A stretch of 64,000 nucleotides of DNA from positions 1 through 64,000 of the forward strand of contig DCYG01000020.1 in the NCBI GenBank assembly GCA_002331025.1, written 5' to 3'. The position numbers and the translations under genes are program-made. Positions 16,394 to 25,071 of this stretch are shown here, piece by piece. The notes under the pieces are model-generated. The model was not told the origin of the DNA. It worked only from the letters and a program-made list of their open reading frames with translations, and did no database searches. The DNA is from Firmicutes bacterium UBA2116 (GTDB lineage Bacteria > Bacillota > Clostridia > Tissierellales > Sedimentibacteraceae). The number at the start of each line of letters is the position of its first letter. The first letter of the stretch is position 1.

Positions 16394-16975
16394 CTATATC
16401 TTTCTTTCTGTTCCATTCATTATTCTTTTAATATTATCCTTATGTCGATATATGGACATTCCTGCTACGAATAAGCAGAATATGAAAAATGCTAAATCAA
16501 AGGGTTTTGTAAATATGATTGCAACAACCGGTGCCAATGCCATTCCGGATACCGACCCCAAAGATACCATTCTTGTTATAGCTATAATTATTATTCCTAA
16601 CAGAACACAGGTTAAGGCTAATTTAACATCAATCATCAATACTACACCTATGGTTGTAGCAACACCCTTACCACCTTTAAAGCCTAATAATGCCGGCCAG
16701 TTATGCCCGATTATTACAAAGGCTCCTGCTAAATAAGCTCCTGTATCGGCTCCGATATTTTTCCCGATTACAACTGCAATTACTCCTTTTAATACATCTC
16801 CCAATAAAACCATTGCACCTATTTTCTTGCCGAATGTTCTTAATGCGTTTGTTGCTCCTGCGCTTCCGCTTCCGTAATCTCTCACGTCTTTTTTTGTAAA
16901 AATCTTACCTAATATATAGGCAGTTGAAATGTTTCCTAATAAATATGATATGATTGCGATAATAAAATATTTCAT
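16394..16975 (-). CDS. plsY: Glycerol-3-phosphate acyltransferase PlsY
   Basis: A 193-residue integral membrane enzyme with about five helices. It transfers an acyl group from acyl-phosphate to glycerol 3-phosphate, the first step of phospholipid synthesis. The three conserved loops are visible: SGSAGATNALRTFG (36-49), GHNWPALLGFKGGKGVAT (about 89-106) and the late YRHKDNIKRI. A ribosome site (GGAGG) precedes the ATG. First of the plsY-gpsA pair and downstream of der. Confidence 0.97.
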   Translation of the reverse strand: MKYFIIAIISYLLGNISTAYILGKIFTKKDVRDYGSGSAGATNALRTFGKKIGAMVLLGDVLKGVIAVVIGKNIGADTGAYLAGAFVIIGHNWPALLGFKGGKGVATTIGVVLMIDVKLALTCVLLGIIIIAITRMVSLGSVSGMALAPVVAIIFTKPFDLAFFIFCLFVAGMSIYRHKDNIKRIMNGTERKI

Positions 16976-16982
16976 GGTCCCT

Positions 16983-17125
16983 CCTGTGGCAATAGATTTG
17001 CGATTGATTGTCTGTTGATTAGCAATAGAATGGCGATTGATAAAAACTTTTAAATATCGATTTATACGATACTATGTACATAAAATTCAATTGCCTCTCC
17101 ATTGCTTATCTATTGCTAATCCATT
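16983..17125. repeat. 11-base periodic repeat with inverted partner
   Basis: On the minus strand, right after the der stop, AGCAATGGATT, AGCAATAGATA, AGCAATGGAGA and GGCAATTGAAT follow each other with an 11-base period (about 17125-17082). The opposite end carries the reverse orientation: GATTAGCAATAG at 17017-17028 is an exact inverted copy of 17110-17121. The stretch can fold as a long hairpin between der and plsY. Confidence 0.7.
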
Positions 17126-17126
17126 G

Positions 17127-18452
17127 CTATAGTTTCTTTTCGTTTTTGCTTCTGAATTCTATTACAATCGGTGTTCCCTTGTATTCAAAGGATTCACGTA
17201 TTTTGTTTTCTAAATACCTTTCGTATGAAAAGTGAACTATGGTGCTGTCATTTACAAATACTAAAAACTTAGGCGGATTTACCGCAACCTGAGTAGCGTA
17301 ATAAATTTTTAATCTTTTGCCTTTAACTGTTCTCGGTTGATTCATGAGGACGGCTTCCGTCAAAATGTCATTTAATACACCTGTTGAAACTCTTAGATTT
17401 CTAAAGTTATATACTTCATCAACCGCATCTAAAACCTTATTGACTCTTTGACCGGTCAGGGCTGATACGGTTAAAATAGGAGCATATGTTGCATAAGCAA
17501 GAGCCTTTCTTACATCCTCCTGGAATTCTTTAAATGTACTGTTGTCTTTTTCAATTAAGTCCCACTTATTTACAACGATAATCATACCCTTATTATTTTC
17601 GTGAGAATAACCTGCTATCCTTATATCCTGTTCCGTTACACCCTTATCGGCATCTATTACAAGCAGACATACATCTGCCCGTTCAACGGCGGTAAATGCT
17701 CTAAGGACGCTATATTTCTCAACATTTTCCAAAACCTTGCTCTTCTTTCTTATACCTGCTGTGTCAATGATGGTATATTTTTGTCTGTTGATTTCAAATT
17801 TAGTATCTATGGCATCCCTTGTAGTTCCCGGGATATCGCTTACAATAACTCTGTCCTCGCCTATAATCTTATTTATAATTGATGATTTGCCTGCATTCGG
17901 CTTACCGATTACGGCAATTTTTATACTGTCATCCTCTTCGCCTGTGTTCATGGTTTCATCAAATCTGAATATAATTTCATCGAGTAAATCACCTATACCT
18001 AATGCTTCTGATGAAGATATGGATACGGGATCGCCTATTCCTAAATTATAAAATTCATAAATATTGTCGTTATTAACAAACTTATCCATTTTATTAACAA
18101 CCAAAATTACTTCTTTTTTTGCTTTCCTCAACATCTGAGCAACCTCTGTATCTGCTGCCGTAACGCCTTCCTTGCCGTCAACCATAAACAATACAACATC
18201 GGCCATTTCGATTGCAACCTCTGCCTGCACTCTCATCTGAGCAAAAATTGTATCTGTTGTATCCGGTTCTATACCTCCTGTATCAATTAATGTAAAATGG
18301 TTGTCAAGCCATTCGCATTCGGCATAGATTCTGTCCCTGGTTACTCCGGGAGTGTCCTCTACTATCGATATTCTCTTTCCTGCTATTCTATTAAAAAGTG
18401 TTGATTTCCCTACGTTAGGTCTTCCTACAATCGTAACTATCGGCTTCGCCAT
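17127..18452 (-). CDS. der: Ribosome-assembly GTPase Der (EngA)
   Basis: A 441-residue protein with two tandem GTPase domains and a KH-like C-terminal domain. G domain 1: GRPNVGKST (10-18), DTPGVTRD, NKMD. G domain 2: GKPNAGKSS, DIPGTTRD, NKWD. The C-terminal part ends in the usual basic tail. Der is essential for 50S subunit maturation. It lies 11 bases downstream of the DUF512 gene, an order (DUF512-der-plsY-gpsA) that is widely conserved in Clostridia. Confidence 0.97.
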   Translation of the reverse strand: MAKPIVTIVGRPNVGKSTLFNRIAGKRISIVEDTPGVTRDRIYAECEWLDNHFTLIDTGGIEPDTTDTIFAQMRVQAEVAIEMADVVLFMVDGKEGVTAADTEVAQMLRKAKKEVILVVNKMDKFVNNDNIYEFYNLGIGDPVSISSSEALGIGDLLDEIIFRFDETMNTGEEDDSIKIAVIGKPNAGKSSIINKIIGEDRVIVSDIPGTTRDAIDTKFEINRQKYTIIDTAGIRKKSKVLENVEKYSVLRAFTAVERADVCLLVIDADKGVTEQDIRIAGYSHENNKGMIIVVNKWDLIEKDNSTFKEFQEDVRKALAYATYAPILTVSALTGQRVNKVLDAVDEVYNFRNLRVSTGVLNDILTEAVLMNQPRTVKGKRLKIYYATQVAVNPPKFLVFVNDSTIVHFSYERYLENKIRESFEYKGTPIVIEFRSKNEKKL

Positions 18453-18463
18453 TATATCCTCCG

Positions 18464-19759
18464 TTATTTGGTAATCAAATCCAGCAAGCTTGCACCGTCA
18501 ACTTCACATACAGCCACTTCCGCATTTAATTCCCTCTCTAAATCTTCTATTGTTAAATCGTCAAGCATAACATTGTTGTCATTAATCATATTCTTAGGAA
18601 TTATTATATTTTTATAATTATTATCCTTTAATTGCTCTATAATATCCTTACCTGTTGTTAACCCGGATACTGTTATTCTTTCTCCGAAAAAATTATTTTT
18701 AATTTTTACTACATTAATTTTAACAGGTATTGATTTCATAATTTTTTCTGATATTTCTGTCAGCAATTCATAAGCGGCAACCCCGGTAACAAATGTAATT
18801 TCCTCTGCAACAGGTTTGCTTCCTTTGTATTCATCTATCAAATCTTCAATTTGCTGCCTGAATAATCTGCACATTCCTATGCCGTTTTCAAGCTGGTCAA
18901 AATCCTCGTAGCTTTCATATGACGGAAAATCATGCATGCTTTGTATATAAAACTCATCTGCTATGAATATAAATCTCGTTCCCAATTTTTTCAGGAGCTC
19001 TTCCTGAATTTCGGTTACGTGTCTTACTACATCTGCGGAGCTTTCTTTATCAAAGGGATTTAATTCTATCAATCTTTCCCTGAATTTAGTCAATCCTACA
19101 GGAACTACCGCAACACTCCTTAAACCCGGATGAAGTGAGGATAAATCATTGATTGTCTTACTTAGCTGTTCTCCGTCATTTACATCTCTGACCAGTACTA
19201 TCTGACAATCCACAGTTATTCCCGCATCAATTAATTTTTTCAAATATTTTAAAATGTCTATATCCTTATCGTTGCCCATCATGTATTTTCTAAGCTCTGA
19301 ATCCGTAGTGTGAACCGAAACCTTAATAGGGCTTATTCTGTATTTTACGATTCTGTCTATTTCATCCTCCGTCAAGTTGGTTAATGTTATAAAATTTCCG
19401 TAAAGAAATGATAGTCTCGTATCGTCATCCTTTAAATAAAGAGTTTTTCTCATACCCTTAGGCATCTGATCTATGAAACAAAAAATACATTTATTTGAAC
19501 ACACCTTAATGTTATCCATCAAAGGGTTTTCAAATACTATTCCGATATCCTCATCGTATTCCTTTTCTATTTCGAGCTCCCAGATTTCACCGTTTTGTTT
19601 TTTTACTTCAAACAAAACAAAATCATCCGATATTTGATACTTATAATCTATATAATCCTTTATGCTGCAGTTATTCACCGAAATAAGCTCATCGCCGGGC
19701 TCAAGCTCAAGCTCTTCGGCAATGGAGTTTTTTAAAACCTTAATTATAATATTTTTCAT
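18464..19759 (-). CDS. DUF512-family PDZ / radical-SAM-like protein
   Basis: A 431-residue protein. Residues 1-65 form a PDZ-like domain (LEPGDELISVNNCSIKDY). A CxxxCxxC motif at C87, C91 and C94 (CSNKCIFC) is the radical-SAM cluster signature, followed by FIDQMPKGMRKTLYLKDDD, a DUF512 hallmark. The DUF512 domain itself fills the C-terminal half (VGLTKFRE, VTGVAAYELL). The family is widespread in Clostridia, nearly always next to der, and its reaction is unknown to me. First gene of the DUF512-der-plsY-gpsA row. Confidence 0.92.
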   Translation of the reverse strand: MKNIIIKVLKNSIAEELELEPGDELISVNNCSIKDYIDYKYQISDDFVLFEVKKQNGEIWELEIEKEYDEDIGIVFENPLMDNIKVCSNKCIFCFIDQMPKGMRKTLYLKDDDTRLSFLYGNFITLTNLTEDEIDRIVKYRISPIKVSVHTTDSELRKYMMGNDKDIDILKYLKKLIDAGITVDCQIVLVRDVNDGEQLSKTINDLSSLHPGLRSVAVVPVGLTKFRERLIELNPFDKESSADVVRHVTEIQEELLKKLGTRFIFIADEFYIQSMHDFPSYESYEDFDQLENGIGMCRLFRQQIEDLIDEYKGSKPVAEEITFVTGVAAYELLTEISEKIMKSIPVKINVVKIKNNFFGERITVSGLTTGKDIIEQLKDNNYKNIIIPKNMINDNNVMLDDLTIEDLERELNAEVAVCEVDGASLLDLITK

Positions 19760-19899
19760 GTTGCGTCCTTATATATTTTTCCTCAATCTGTAGGTTTTTG
19801 AAAAAGTTCATCATATTATAACATAATTATTTCAATAACTGCAATGTATTTTTAAACACAGTAACATTTATGCAGAGTAATCATATGACATATTTTTCA

Positions 19900-19927
19900 T
19901 TGTATTTTTATCAATTTTTGGTATAAT
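19900..19927 (+). promoter_or_regulatory. Promoter of the M3 oligopeptidase gene
   Basis: TTGTAT (19900-19905) and TATAAT (19922-19927) with a 16-base spacer, 31 bases before the start codon. Confidence 0.65.
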
Positions 19928-19958
19928 GTGATTATATTAAAATATAAAGAGGTATGGT

Positions 19959-21653
19959 ATGCAATTTAAAGATTACAAATATGTGCGACCCGAATATGAA
20001 TACATCAAATCTCAATACATGGATCTATTGAGTAAATTTAACGATTCAAAGAATGCAGAAGAACAATACGGCTGTTTGCAAAAGATAAACGAACTTCAGA
20101 AGGAAACCGATACTATGGCTCAGCTTGTATTGATAAGAAATTCCATTAATACTGCCGATGAGTTCTACGACAAGGAAAATGAATACATAGATATGACGAT
20201 GCCGAGGCTTCACGGGCTCAGAGTTGAGTTTTATAAGGCGTTATTAAATTCTGAATTTAAGGAAGAATTAAAAGAAAAAACTAAACCTCAGCTATTTATT
20301 TTGGCTGAAATGGAAATAAGGACATTTTCTGAAGAGGTTGTTCCTCTCATGCAGGAGGAAAACAAACTTGCCAGCGAATATTCCAAATTAATATCATCCG
20401 CTAAAATTGAATACGACGGAAAGGTGCTTAATTTATCTCAAATGCTTCCATACATGGAATCTATGAGCAGAAGCGTAAGGAAGGAATCTTATGAGAAATG
20501 GAGCAGCTTTTTTAAAGAAAATGAAGATAAATTTGATGCAATATACGATAAATTAGTTAAGGTGAGAAATGAAATTGCCGTAAAGCTCGGATTTAAGAAC
20601 TATGTTGAATTGGGATACCTCAGAATGTGCAGATCTGATTACAACAAAGATGACGTAAAAAATTTCAGAGATCATGTTTTAAAATACATAGTTCCTTTAT
20701 CGAATGATTTACGAGATAAGCAGGCTAAAAGAATAAAAGCGGATGATTTTAAATATTACGACATCCCGTTAAATTTCATGACAGGAAACCCTGCTCCTAA
20801 AGGTGATAAACCATGGATTATGGAAAAAACGAAAAAAATGTATGAAGAGCTTTCTCCTGAAACCGGTGAGTTCATCAATATAATGCTTGAAAGAGATTTA
20901 TTTGACCTTGAAACAAAGCCAAATAAACAAGCTGGCGGCTACTGCACATTCTTACATAAATACAAATCACCGTTCATCTTTGCCAACTTCAATGGTACAC
21001 AGGATGATGTAACCGTGGTAACCCACGAAGCCGGTCATGCATTCCAGACGTATCAGAGCAGAAACTTAGATGTGCCTGAATACAGCTTCCCTACCTATGA
21101 AGCATGTGAAATACATTCTATGGGTATGGAATTTATAACATGGCCATGGATGGAATTGTTCTTTGAAAATGATACGGAAAAATTTAAATATTTTCACTTG
21201 GCGGATTCACTTAACTTCATACCGTATGGAGTAACCGTTGATGAGTTTCAGCATATAGTTTATGAAAATCCGGATATGACTCCTGATGAAAGAAAAGCTG
21301 CGTGGAGAAGGACGGAAATGAAATACACGCCATACAAGGATTATGGAGACAATGATTTCTTAGATAAAGGAACCTATTGGTTTAAACAGGGACATATATT
21401 TTCCAGTCCCTTCTACTATATCGATTATACCTTGGCACAAATATGCGCATATCAGTATTGGATAAAATTTAATGAAGACAGAGAAAAGGCATGGGAGGAT
21501 TACAACAGCATATGTAAGGTTGGAGGAAGCCAATCCTTCCTTGAAATAGTTGAAACGGGAAATTTAAAAAGCCCGTTTGAAGAAAGCACTATCAATACAG
21601 TATCTTCACACATAAAGAGTTATCTGGACAGTATAGATGATTTAGAGCTATAA
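19959..21653 (+). CDS. M3-family oligoendopeptidase (PepF-like)
   Basis: A 564-residue zinc metallopeptidase. The catalytic HEAGH is at residues 356-360 (VTHEAGHAFQ) and the third-ligand helix follows (YEACEIHSMGMEF). The C-terminal His/Tyr region used for substrate binding (GHIFSSPFYYIDYTLAQICA) is also present. It should cut short peptides in the cytosol; no signal peptide is seen. AGAGG precedes the ATG and a good promoter lies upstream. Monocistronic: a repeat and an opposing ferredoxin gene follow. Confidence 0.95.
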   Translation: MQFKDYKYVRPEYEYIKSQYMDLLSKFNDSKNAEEQYGCLQKINELQKETDTMAQLVLIRNSINTADEFYDKENEYIDMTMPRLHGLRVEFYKALLNSEFKEELKEKTKPQLFILAEMEIRTFSEEVVPLMQEENKLASEYSKLISSAKIEYDGKVLNLSQMLPYMESMSRSVRKESYEKWSSFFKENEDKFDAIYDKLVKVRNEIAVKLGFKNYVELGYLRMCRSDYNKDDVKNFRDHVLKYIVPLSNDLRDKQAKRIKADDFKYYDIPLNFMTGNPAPKGDKPWIMEKTKKMYEELSPETGEFINIMLERDLFDLETKPNKQAGGYCTFLHKYKSPFIFANFNGTQDDVTVVTHEAGHAFQTYQSRNLDVPEYSFPTYEACEIHSMGMEFITWPWMELFFENDTEKFKYFHLADSLNFIPYGVTVDEFQHIVYENPDMTPDERKAAWRRTEMKYTPYKDYGDNDFLDKGTYWFKQGHIFSSPFYYIDYTLAQICAYQYWIKFNEDREKAWEDYNSICKVGGSQSFLEIVETGNLKSPFEESTINTVSSHIKSYLDSIDDLEL

Positions 21654-21776
21654 CATATATAAATTTAATAGGCTCTTGACCGGGGGGAATTTTTCAGCAG
21701 TTCAAGCAGTAGAATGCATCAAATCTGTTTTACTTCCAACAGTTGCTATATGTCAAAGGATTCGCAGGCTTCATCA

Positions 21777-21869
21777 CAAATTTGTTCGCTCCCTTTGGTC
21801 GCGCAAATTTGGATTGCGCTGCATTAGGTCTACCATCCATTTGTTCATCGCTGCCGCTCGAACAAATGG
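21777..21869. repeat. Twin-hairpin dispersed repeat, copy 1
   Basis: Hairpin 1 pairs CAAATTTG (21777-21784) with CAAATTTG (21804-21811). Hairpin 2 pairs CCATTTGTTC (21837-21846) with GAACAAATGG (21860-21869), a perfect 10-base stem. GCATTAGGTCTACCA separates them and a CATAAAAAAAAG follows. The same arrangement occurs at 63220-63312. Confidence 0.8.
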
Positions 21870-21884
21870 TGGTAGCACCATAAA

Positions 21885-21907
21885 AAAAAGCCAGCATATG
21901 GCTTTTT
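21885..21907 (-). terminator. Terminator of the small ferredoxin gene
   Basis: A 9-base stem (21885-21893 with 21899-21907, AAAAGCCA/TGGCTTTT) about 12 bases past the ferredoxin stop; the minus strand continues in eight Ts. The symmetric A/T flanks may also let it stop transcription from the + strand peptidase gene. Confidence 0.85.
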
Positions 21908-21919
21908 CTTTAGTATCTA

Positions 21920-22090
21920 TTAATCCTGTTGTGGAGCTTCTACTGGACAAACACTTGCACATGCTCCGCAATCGATACAAGTTGCTGGATCAATTACATA
22001 TATATCATCACCGGCAGTGATTGCTCCTACCGGGCATTCTGGTTCGCATGCTCCGCAGCTGATGCATGCATCTGTAATAATATATGACAT
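21920..22090 (-). CDS. Small 2[4Fe-4S] ferredoxin
   Basis: A 56-residue bacterial ferredoxin of clostridial type: MSYIITDACISCGACEPECP, then GAITAGDDIYVIDPATC, then the second motif CIDCGACASVCPVEAPQQD. Two CxxCxxCxxxCP motifs bind two [4Fe-4S] clusters. It is a low-potential electron carrier, a likely partner for Rnf and other ferredoxin enzymes of this cell. GGGAGG lies 7-8 bases before the ATG, and a terminator follows. It is transcribed alone. Confidence 0.97.
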   Translation of the reverse strand: MSYIITDACISCGACEPECPVGAITAGDDIYVIDPATCIDCGACASVCPVEAPQQD

Positions 22091-22250
22091 TTATTTCACC
22101 TCCCCCAACATTTATCAATACATATTTTAACACTATTTGTACTTATTTTAAAGTACTTTTTATATTAAATGTAAAATATTTTTATTATTATACAGCATTT
22201 ATTGTTAAATTTACTACAAATATCAGTATTTTCAGTACTCATGCGTAAAT

Positions 22251-23132
22251 TTAATCTTCCAGCTCTTTTAATTCTTCTAAATTTATATCCTCGTGTCTTT
22301 GTTTTAACACGCCTTCTTCAATAACTTTCAGGCTTGAACCGTCAATATCTTCTATTTCTACCGTTCCATCAGGTTTATTGGTACTAACTCTTGCAGTTTT
22401 AAACAATGGATTAATATCTAATACTATACCTGTTCTGTTGCTTCCTATGATTGAAACTCTGTCTCCCACATCAGGCAATTCTCTTATGTTTTCTTCATAT
22501 ACCTGGTGCTCATAATTTAAGCAGCACATTAATCGAGAGCATATTCCTGATATTTTAGCAGGGTTAAGTGATAGCTTCTGTTCCTTTGCCATTTTAATCG
22601 ACACAGGATAAAATTCACCTAAAAAGGATGAACAGCACATTGGTCTTCCGCAGGGTCCGAGACCTCCGATCATCTTAGCTTCGTCTCTGACTCCTATCTG
22701 TCTTAATTCTATTCTTGTTCTGAATATTGAGGCCAGATCCTTAACAAGCTCTCTGAAATCAATTCTGCCGTCGGCAGTAAAATAAAAGATAACCTTATTG
22801 TTATCAAAGGTATATTCTATATCAACAAGCTTCATTTCCAATCCATGCTCTTCTATTTTTTTTAAGCATAAATTGAATGCATCTTTTTCTTTTTCTTTAT
22901 TTTCCTGATTAATTCTTATGTCTTCTTCTGTTGCCAGCCGCAAAACCTTTTTCAACGGTGAAATTATGTCATCTTCCTTCACCATTTTCGGACCAACAAC
23001 CACCTGACCGTATTCAATCCCCCTGATTGTTTCTACTATTACGAAGTCTCCTTCATTTATCCACTTTTTATCAGGATCAAAATAGTATATTTTACCGGCT
23101 TTTTTGAATCTGATGCCTACTACCTTTATCAT
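22251..23132 (-). CDS. ricT: PSP1-domain protein RicT (YaaT)
   Basis: A 293-residue protein of the YaaT/RicT family. It has the PSP1 domain (FDNNKVIFYFTADGRIDFRE, RIELRQIGVRDEAK) and the cysteine-rich GPCGRPMCCSSFLGEF and SGICSRLMCCLNYE motifs (about 158-210) that bind an iron-sulfur cluster in the Bacillus Y-complex. RicT works with RicA and RicF in RNase Y-dependent mRNA processing and in sporulation. It overlaps holB by 4 bases. The B. subtilis order tmk-darA-yaaR-holB-ricT is kept except that yaaR is missing. Confidence 0.95.
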   Translation of the reverse strand: MIKVVGIRFKKAGKIYYFDPDKKWINEGDFVIVETIRGIEYGQVVVGPKMVKEDDIISPLKKVLRLATEEDIRINQENKEKEKDAFNLCLKKIEEHGLEMKLVDIEYTFDNNKVIFYFTADGRIDFRELVKDLASIFRTRIELRQIGVRDEAKMIGGLGPCGRPMCCSSFLGEFYPVSIKMAKEQKLSLNPAKISGICSRLMCCLNYEHQVYEENIRELPDVGDRVSIIGSNRTGIVLDINPLFKTARVSTNKPDGTVEIEDIDGSSLKVIEEGVLKQRHEDINLEELKELED

Positions 23133-24109
23133 CTAAATTCCTCCTGAATCCTTAAAAGCATATTATCTACCGCTAACTTATAGTTGACATTGCTCTTTAG
23201 ATTTTCGCTTGTTTGCTGCAAGTATTCAATGATATTCGAATTATTTTTTATCGATTCTCCATGCATTTTACCAAGCTGTTTAAAATCTTTATTAATGATT
23301 AATTCTTCCATATTATTTTTGATGAACATTATATCTCTGACCCATGTCATCATAATTTCAATTATTGAATCTATATTATCTTTTTGTTCTTCAAAGTAAT
23401 TTTCTAAGTCATATATTATTTCCGAATCAGAGTTTATGATTTTATCGAACAATTTAATTATTTCTTCTCTGAATTTCAATAGATTGTCTTTTCCTGAGAC
23501 TATATTTATTGCTTTGTTTAATATACCCTTTGAATAAAATGCCGCTAATTCAGCAATTTCTTCCGATATATTATAATTATCCGTCAGATGGGATTTAATT
23601 GTCTCCTTGCTGACGTTTTTCAGCTTTATATGCTGACATCTTGAAACAATCGTTGTCAATAACAAATTGGAATTGGTTGTTAACAATATTATAACTGAAT
23701 CCTTAGGCGGCTCTTCCAATGTTTTTAAAAACGTGTTAGCTGCCTGAGGCGTCATTTCCTGAGCCTCTTTTATTATATATATTTTCTTGTTTGCCTCATA
23801 TGGCTTTTTATAAATTGAATTTATTAATTCATCTATGTCTTCGCGTTTTATCGTCGTTTCTTCAATGTTTATCACATGTAAATCAGGATGATTTTCTGAG
23901 TTTACCTTTAAACAGTTCTGACATTTGTTGCAGGGAATATCATTCTTATTTTTGCAAAGCAAAGCTTGGGCAAATACTAACGCTAAATCATACTTGCCCA
24001 TGCCTTTTGGTCCTTCAAATATATAACAGTGGGATATCTGATTGTTATTAATTGAATTTATTAAAGATTTTTTGATTTCATCTTGGCCTGCTATATGGCT
24101 GAAATGCAT
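23129..24109 (-). CDS. holB: DNA polymerase III delta-prime subunit
   Basis: A 326-residue clamp-loader subunit. It has an AAA-type P-loop variant (GPKGMGKYDLA, 34-44), the four-cysteine zinc module (CKNKNDIPCNKCQNC), and the SRC motif (SRCQHI) that delta-prime uses in place of a full ATPase site. It is part of the complex that loads the beta clamp. Overlaps ricT by 4 bases and follows darA after 8, within the tmk operon. Confidence 0.95.
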   Translation of the reverse strand: MHFSHIAGQDEIKKSLINSINNNQISHCYIFEGPKGMGKYDLALVFAQALLCKNKNDIPCNKCQNCLKVNSENHPDLHVINIEETTIKREDIDELINSIYKKPYEANKKIYIIKEAQEMTPQAANTFLKTLEEPPKDSVIILLTTNSNLLLTTIVSRCQHIKLKNVSKETIKSHLTDNYNISEEIAELAAFYSKGILNKAINIVSGKDNLLKFREEIIKLFDKIINSDSEIIYDLENYFEEQKDNIDSIIEIMMTWVRDIMFIKNNMEELIINKDFKQLGKMHGESIKNNSNIIEYLQQTSENLKSNVNYKLAVDNMLLRIQEEFR

Positions 24110-24117
24110 TTTATCAC

Positions 24118-24450
24118 CTAAATCTTTTCGAATCTTTCTACATTAGTTACAAAAACAACTGCCCCTCCAACTGTTACTTCTATAGTTTGAGGTAAATACC
24201 CGCCAACTGTGCTAAAGGAACTCGGAGGTATAGCTGCCGTAATTTTCTTTTTTGTTTTGCATATTCTCCTGATTATTTCAATTTCTTCATCCACTCTGTC
24301 GTCTTCAACCAATGATATTATGGTTGTATTGCCTGAGCTCAAAAAACCTCCGGTAGATGACATTTTTGTTGATGAAAAACCATTTTCTCTCAAAGCGGAA
24401 ATCAGTTTATTTGCATCATCATTTTGTACTATGGCAGTTATTGATTTCAT
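24118..24450 (-). CDS. darA: Cyclic-di-AMP receptor DarA (PII-like, YaaQ)
   Basis: A 110-residue PII-like protein (B. subtilis DarA has 109). The family motifs are present: ALRENGFSSTKMSSTGGFLS, SGNTTIISLVEDD and the C-terminal VGGAVVFVTNVERFEK. DarA trimers bind cyclic-di-AMP; the downstream effect is not settled. GAGGA precedes the ATG. Located between tmk and holB as in Bacillus. Confidence 0.96.
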   Translation of the reverse strand: MKSITAIVQNDDANKLISALRENGFSSTKMSSTGGFLSSGNTTIISLVEDDRVDEEIEIIRRICKTKKKITAAIPPSSFSTVGGYLPQTIEVTVGGAVVFVTNVERFEKI

Positions 24451-24459
24451 AAGATCCTC

Positions 24460-25071
24460 CTATATTGAAATAATTATATTTTTAATCTCATTAAAAATTT
24501 CGTCGATAGTTCTTTCAGCATTAATTGTTTTGATTTCAGGGCAAGACAAAGCAAGCTTTTTATACCCTTCATAGACCTGTTTATGAAAGCTGATACTTTC
24601 ATTTTCAAGGCGGTCTCCGCCATCAATGTTCAACTTTCTTCTCAATCCCTTCTCCGGATTAACATCCAATAGCAAGACTAAGTCAGGTCGTAAATCTGCA
24701 GTTGCAAATTTATTTATATTTTTGATTTCTTCAATACCTAAGCCTCTGCCAATGCCTTGATACACCAAGCTTGAATAAACAAATCTTTCGCTTATTACAA
24801 TTTTGCCATGTTGAAGCCAAGGAATTATTTTTTCAGTTACCAGCTGTGCTCTTGCCGCAGCATAAAGCAAAGCTTCTGTTCTGTAGTTCATTTCAGTATT
24901 ATTGTTGTCTAAAATAAGTTCCCTGATTTTTTCGCTTATTTTAGTTCCGCCCGGTTCTCTGGTAAATTCTATTTCTCTGCCCTGTTCGGAAAAGTATTTA
25001 CCTATTTTTTTAGCCATGGTGCTTTTGCCGGAACCGTCCGGACCTTCTAATACTATAAAGATTCCTCTCAT
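24460..25071 (-). CDS. tmk: Thymidylate kinase
   Basis: A 203-residue dTMP kinase. P-loop GPDGSGKST (residues 10-18), the TREPGGT motif that binds the thymine nucleotide, the SERFVYSSLVYQG region and the LID segment (RRKLNIDGGDRLE) are all visible. It makes dTDP for DNA synthesis. It overlaps the upstream decarboxylase-like gene by 4 bases (ATGA), so translation is coupled. Confidence 0.97.
   Translation of the reverse strand: MRGIFIVLEGPDGSGKSTMAKKIGKYFSEQGREIEFTREPGGTKISEKIRELILDNNNTEMNYRTEALLYAAARAQLVTEKIIPWLQHGKIVISERFVYSSLVYQGIGRGLGIEEIKNINKFATADLRPDLVLLLDVNPEKGLRRKLNIDGGDRLENESISFHKQVYEGYKKLALSCPEIKTINAERTIDEIFNEIKNIIISI

Noticed and set aside
16983..17125. CRISPR array
   Set aside because: The repeats are 11 bases with no unique spacers, and no cas gene is in the window.
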